This document shows, piece by piece, positions 14,882 to 16,826 of a stretch of 16,826 bases of DNA. The DNA comes from RUG11462 sp036308645. GTDB taxonomy: Bacteria; Bacillota; Clostridia; Oscillospirales; Acutalibacteraceae. Within the stretch, counting starts at the first letter, position 1. Each line of letters begins with the position of its first letter. Under the pieces are notes generated by a model. It saw nothing but the letters and a program-made list of their open reading frames with translations, searched no databases and was not told where the DNA came from. The position numbers and the translations under genes were made by a program. Location of the stretch: positions 1 to 16,826 of the forward strand of contig JAXJVH010000004.1 of assembly GCA_036308645.1 (NCBI GenBank), read 5' to 3'.

Positions 14882-14983
14882 TCATTTGTCATTATCAAAG
14901 CAAACATCTTCATATTTAAAATCACTGCCTATAGCCCTAACCCAATAGGTATCAGTAATGGTTGCGGCGTTGACAAACCTACA
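14882..14983 (-). pseudogene. Short remnant resembling a HipA-like protein segment
   Basis: Minus-strand reading gives 33 residues ending in a stop: 'CRFVNAATITDTYWVRA' then 'IGSDFKYEDVCFDNDK'. The 'TDTYWV-...-YEDV-FDND' pattern is like the 'SLTDTYWVK...W.DVN..DN' segment that I know from HipA-like proteins of Firmicutes. No start or SD is seen, and upstream the frame runs into the 3' end of the 78-codon gene. It is therefore a fragment left by deletion, or a frameshifted extension joined to that gene. Family assignment is tentative. Confidence 0.45.
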
Positions 14984-14985
14984 TT

Positions 14986-15222
14986 TTAATTTTTGGTTTC
15001 GCTTTCGGCATGGGTTTTCAGGTTTTCGGGTTCAATATACTCGCCTTGGGCAATAGCGGGAAATTCGTTATCGGTATCTGCCGTCGGCTGGATTTCATAA
15101 GTGCCGTATTTATTCACCATATCAAAAGCGGTTTCAGGCTCACCCGCTATTGCGGTAACCGACATTTCCATATTTATTTCATGTTTTGTTTTATTATCAT
15201 TGTTCTTTTTATTCTTTTTCAT
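14986..15222 (-). CDS. Small acidic protein of unknown function, 78 aa
   Basis: I do not recognise it. It has a Lys/Asn-rich N-terminus ('MKKNKKNNDNKTKHEINMEM'), a central stretch 'AFDMVNKYGTYEIQPTADT' followed by 'DNEFPAIAQGEY', and a charged hydrophilic tail. There is no signal peptide or membrane segment. It is supported as a real gene by a strong AGGAGGG SD about 8 bases before the ATG. A second, decayed copy at 12799-12915 shares the same reading frame over its N-terminus. It lies downstream of the htrA terminator, so it needs its own promoter; TTGAAT then 17 bases then TTTTAT is a weak candidate. The tail runs directly into a HipA-like remnant. It may be a small regulator, antitoxin-like protein or mobile-element cargo; none can be shown. 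Confidence 0.65.
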   Translation of the reverse strand: MKKNKKNNDNKTKHEINMEMSVTAIAGEPETAFDMVNKYGTYEIQPTADTDNEFPAIAQGEYIEPENLKTHAESETKN

Positions 15223-15280
15223 AATCTTTACCCTCCTATAAAATATTTTTTGCCTTTTTCATTCAAAAAATTCATATAAT

Positions 15281-15317
15281 AAAAACAACCAAACGGCGTA
15301 TCAGACCGTTCGGCTGT
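15281..15317 (-). terminator. Intrinsic terminator of the htrA-like gene
   Basis: On the minus strand, ACAGCCGAACGG (15317-15306) pairs with CCGTTTGGTTGT (15296-15285). Two G-U wobbles replace what would be A-C mismatches on the plus strand, so the structure fits the minus transcript. A T-run follows (15285-15281). It lies about 50 bases past the htrA stop. Confidence 0.8.
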
Positions 15318-15368
15318 TTTTTAATAAAGAGGGAAATAAGAAAAACAAAAAGTAAAAAGCATTATTAA

Positions 15369-16643
15369 TCAGTTGTTAGACTCGCCGAGCGTTAACTGAG
15401 CGTCATAATTTTTACCGTTACGGTAAATTGTAATGTTAATTGTTTCACCCGGCTCGTGTTTAAGTCGCTCGGTGTTATAGTCCTCATAATCATTAATATC
15501 AACACCGTCAAAATTAACGATAATATCGGCGCTGCGAATTCCTATTTTATCAGCAGGAGAATCATCGGTAACGCTTTCAACAACCGCGCCTGCAGGATAT
15601 CCCATAGACTTAAGGTCTTCTGCGGTGTAATCAGTACTTACTTTAACGCCGACATAAGCATACTTTTTATCCTTGTTGTTAATGATGTTACTTACAACTT
15701 TTTTAACTGTATTTGAAGGAATTGCAAAGCCCATTCCCTCATATTCCTCGCTGCTGATTTTCGAAGAATTTATACCGATAAGTTTGCCGTAGCAGTCAAC
15801 CAGCGCACCGCCCGAGTTACCCGGATTAATAGCCGCGTCTGTCTGCAAAAGTTTCATTTGAGTAGTACCCTCAAGTTGAATTGTTCTGTTAAGACCGCTT
15901 ATAATGCCCGACGAAACCGAACTCATAAACTGCTGACCTCCGGGATTGCCGATAGCAACGGCAATATCGCCTACGCCGACTTCGTTTGAATCGGCAAATT
16001 CCATGGCTGTAAGTCCAGTTTTTTCAATTTTAATAACCGCTAAATCATAATCAGAATTGTATCCGACAACAGTTGCCGGAATAGCAGTATCAGGATCAGA
16101 TGAAAGATAAACAGACATTTGAGCGCCTCTTGCTTCATTCTCAACATCCATACTTATTACATGGTAGTTGGTAATAATATAGCCGTCATCAGTATATACA
16201 ACGCCCGAGCCTTCGCTGCTTGTGTCGGTTGAAAATCCGAAAAATGTGTTTACAGAGGCTTTAACCGCAATGCCGACAACCGACGGAACCGCTTTTTCTG
16301 CGATTGCCGAAACAAGGTTGGTAGACTGTTTATCAACGCTGATATTAGTCGTTGTACCGCCGTTGCCCGACGCTACGGAATCATCCTTTGTCAAATAATA
16401 TACTGCTCCTGTGCTTGCGGCAGACGCAATTAAAGCGCAAATAAGACAACAAGCGATTAACGAGCCTAAAGAAAAACTTTTTTTCTTTTTAGCAGGCTTT
16501 TGCGGTTTAGGCGCATAGTAATATCCGCTTTGCGGCGAATATGACTGCGGTTCAGGCTTGTAATGATATTCATAATCGTGAATATTTTCGCTTTGGTTAT
16601 TTTGATTTTCACCCAACGGGTCAAAATTATTGTTGTTATCCAA
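15369..16643 (-). CDS. htrA: HtrA/DegP-like membrane-anchored serine protease with PDZ domain
   Basis: Surface quality-control protease that degrades or refolds misfolded exported proteins. A cytoplasmic Asn/Gln/Tyr/Pro-rich tail (1-55) leads to one membrane anchor (about 58-84). The trypsin-like domain (about 105-320) has the triad His161 (TNYHVI), Asp200 (YDLAVIKI) and Ser277 (NPGNSGGAL). A PDZ domain follows at about 328-424. At 424 aa it matches Firmicutes HtrA/HtrB/YyxA. The start is TTG with AAGGAG (16658-16653) 9 bases upstream. Upstream, TTTACT (16731-16726) and TATAAG (16709-16704) with a 16-base spacer are a weak promoter guess. AATCTT-ATA-AAGATT (16701-16715) is a perfect small palindrome that could be a regulator site. 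Classical CssR or CtsR boxes were not evident. Confidence 0.95.
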   Translation of the reverse strand: MDNNNNFDPLGENQNNQSENIHDYEYHYKPEPQSYSPQSGYYYAPKPQKPAKKKKSFSLGSLIACCLICALIASAASTGAVYYLTKDDSVASGNGGTTTNISVDKQSTNLVSAIAEKAVPSVVGIAVKASVNTFFGFSTDTSSEGSGVVYTDDGYIITNYHVISMDVENEARGAQMSVYLSSDPDTAIPATVVGYNSDYDLAVIKIEKTGLTAMEFADSNEVGVGDIAVAIGNPGGQQFMSSVSSGIISGLNRTIQLEGTTQMKLLQTDAAINPGNSGGALVDCYGKLIGINSSKISSEEYEGMGFAIPSNTVKKVVSNIINNKDKKYAYVGVKVSTDYTAEDLKSMGYPAGAVVESVTDDSPADKIGIRSADIIVNFDGVDINDYEDYNTERLKHEPGETINITIYRNGKNYDAQLTLGESNN

Positions 16644-16771
16644 AACTCTTCACTCCTTCTCTATATTTTCTAATCTTACTATAACAATATTATATTTCAA
16701 AATCTTATAAAGATTATGAATAAAAAGTAAACCTTTCCTTTAAAAGTATAAATTAAATAACAAAGGATTTT

Positions 16772-16826
16772 GGTTCTATTCCTAATGTTGGGGTTTCAAC
16801 ACTTATCGCCTCCCTCTGACGAGGGA
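16772..16826. mobile_element. MITE-like element, copy 2, cut by the window end (inverted relative to copy 1)
   Basis: All 55 bases match the reverse complement of 10372-10426 without a difference, starting at the same GGTTCT terminus. The flanking DNA differs beyond a few T bases, so 16772 is the true end of the element. The copy lies upstream of htrA and continues outside the window. Confidence 0.85.

Noticed and set aside
14764..14913. 49-codon open frame on the minus strand after the sigma-like gene
   Set aside because: It has no SD, no start support and no recognisable sequence, and it overlaps the HipA-like remnant in another frame.
15010..15279. 89-codon open frame on the plus strand
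   Set aside because: It is antisense to the 78-codon gene, which has a strong SD and a second copy in the same frame.
1..16826. CRISPR array, tRNA, rRNA, prophage or complete restriction/toxin-antitoxin system
   Set aside because: No regularly spaced repeats, no RNA gene signatures and no phage structural genes were seen. The methyltransferase has no nuclease partner and the HipA/Fic-like pieces are fragments.

Overview
The window looks like a piece of a low-G+C Gram-positive chromosome, most likely a Clostridia member of the Ruminococcaceae/Oscillospiraceae type. The reasons are strong AGGAGG ribosome binding sites, frequent GTG/TTG starts, A/T-rich intergenic DNA, a CoaX-type pantothenate kinase next to an ECF S component, a CwlD-like amidase, an HtrA with a cytoplasmic N-terminal tail, and the dispersed 'CTCCCTCTGACGAGGGAG' repeat that I associate with gut Clostridia. 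The taxonomic reading is inference; no rRNA or tRNA gene is present.

Left edge (1-2350): a complete IS30-family insertion sequence (about 17-1241) is followed by a solitary C5-cytosine DNA methyltransferase on the minus strand. The methyltransferase gene lies between two copies of a 10-base direct repeat. No restriction enzyme gene is visible.

Housekeeping block 1 (2317-4955, plus strand): a promoter drives coaX, an ECF transporter S component and an M24 (Xaa-Pro type) peptidase, ended by a clear intrinsic terminator. CoaX with a probable vitamin importer suggests pantothenate uptake and its phosphorylation toward coenzyme A. Housekeeping block 2 (5028-10472, plus strand): metG, tatD and yfbR are tightly packed or overlapping. 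They are followed by a secreted Ig-like (Big_2) protein and a cyclophilin lipoprotein. The block ends in a perfect 15-bp bidirectional terminator. A 199-base MITE-like element with nested inverted repeats sits between the cyclophilin stop codon and that terminator.

Minus-strand block 3 (10635-12723): a cwlD-like amidase gene overlaps radA (DNA repair ATPase), and radA converges on the same terminator. At the right end an htrA-like membrane serine protease (15369-16643) is also on the minus strand with its own terminator. A second copy of the MITE end, 55/55 identical and in opposite orientation, starts at 16772 and runs off the window.

Accessory pocket (about 12724-15230) between cwlD and htrA: this is a small gene graveyard with several unexplained items. 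It holds an intact 78-codon gene of unknown function with a strong SD, and a decayed, internally deleted copy of it 2.2 kb away in the same orientation. It also holds a 202-aa protein of unknown function, a C-terminal winged-helix remnant of a Fic/RecG-like protein, a short HipA-like remnant, and a sigma-70 region-2 protein with no region 4 joined to an unrelated C-terminal domain. This pocket is the most unusual part of the window. I see no complete new defence system, CRISPR array or prophage.
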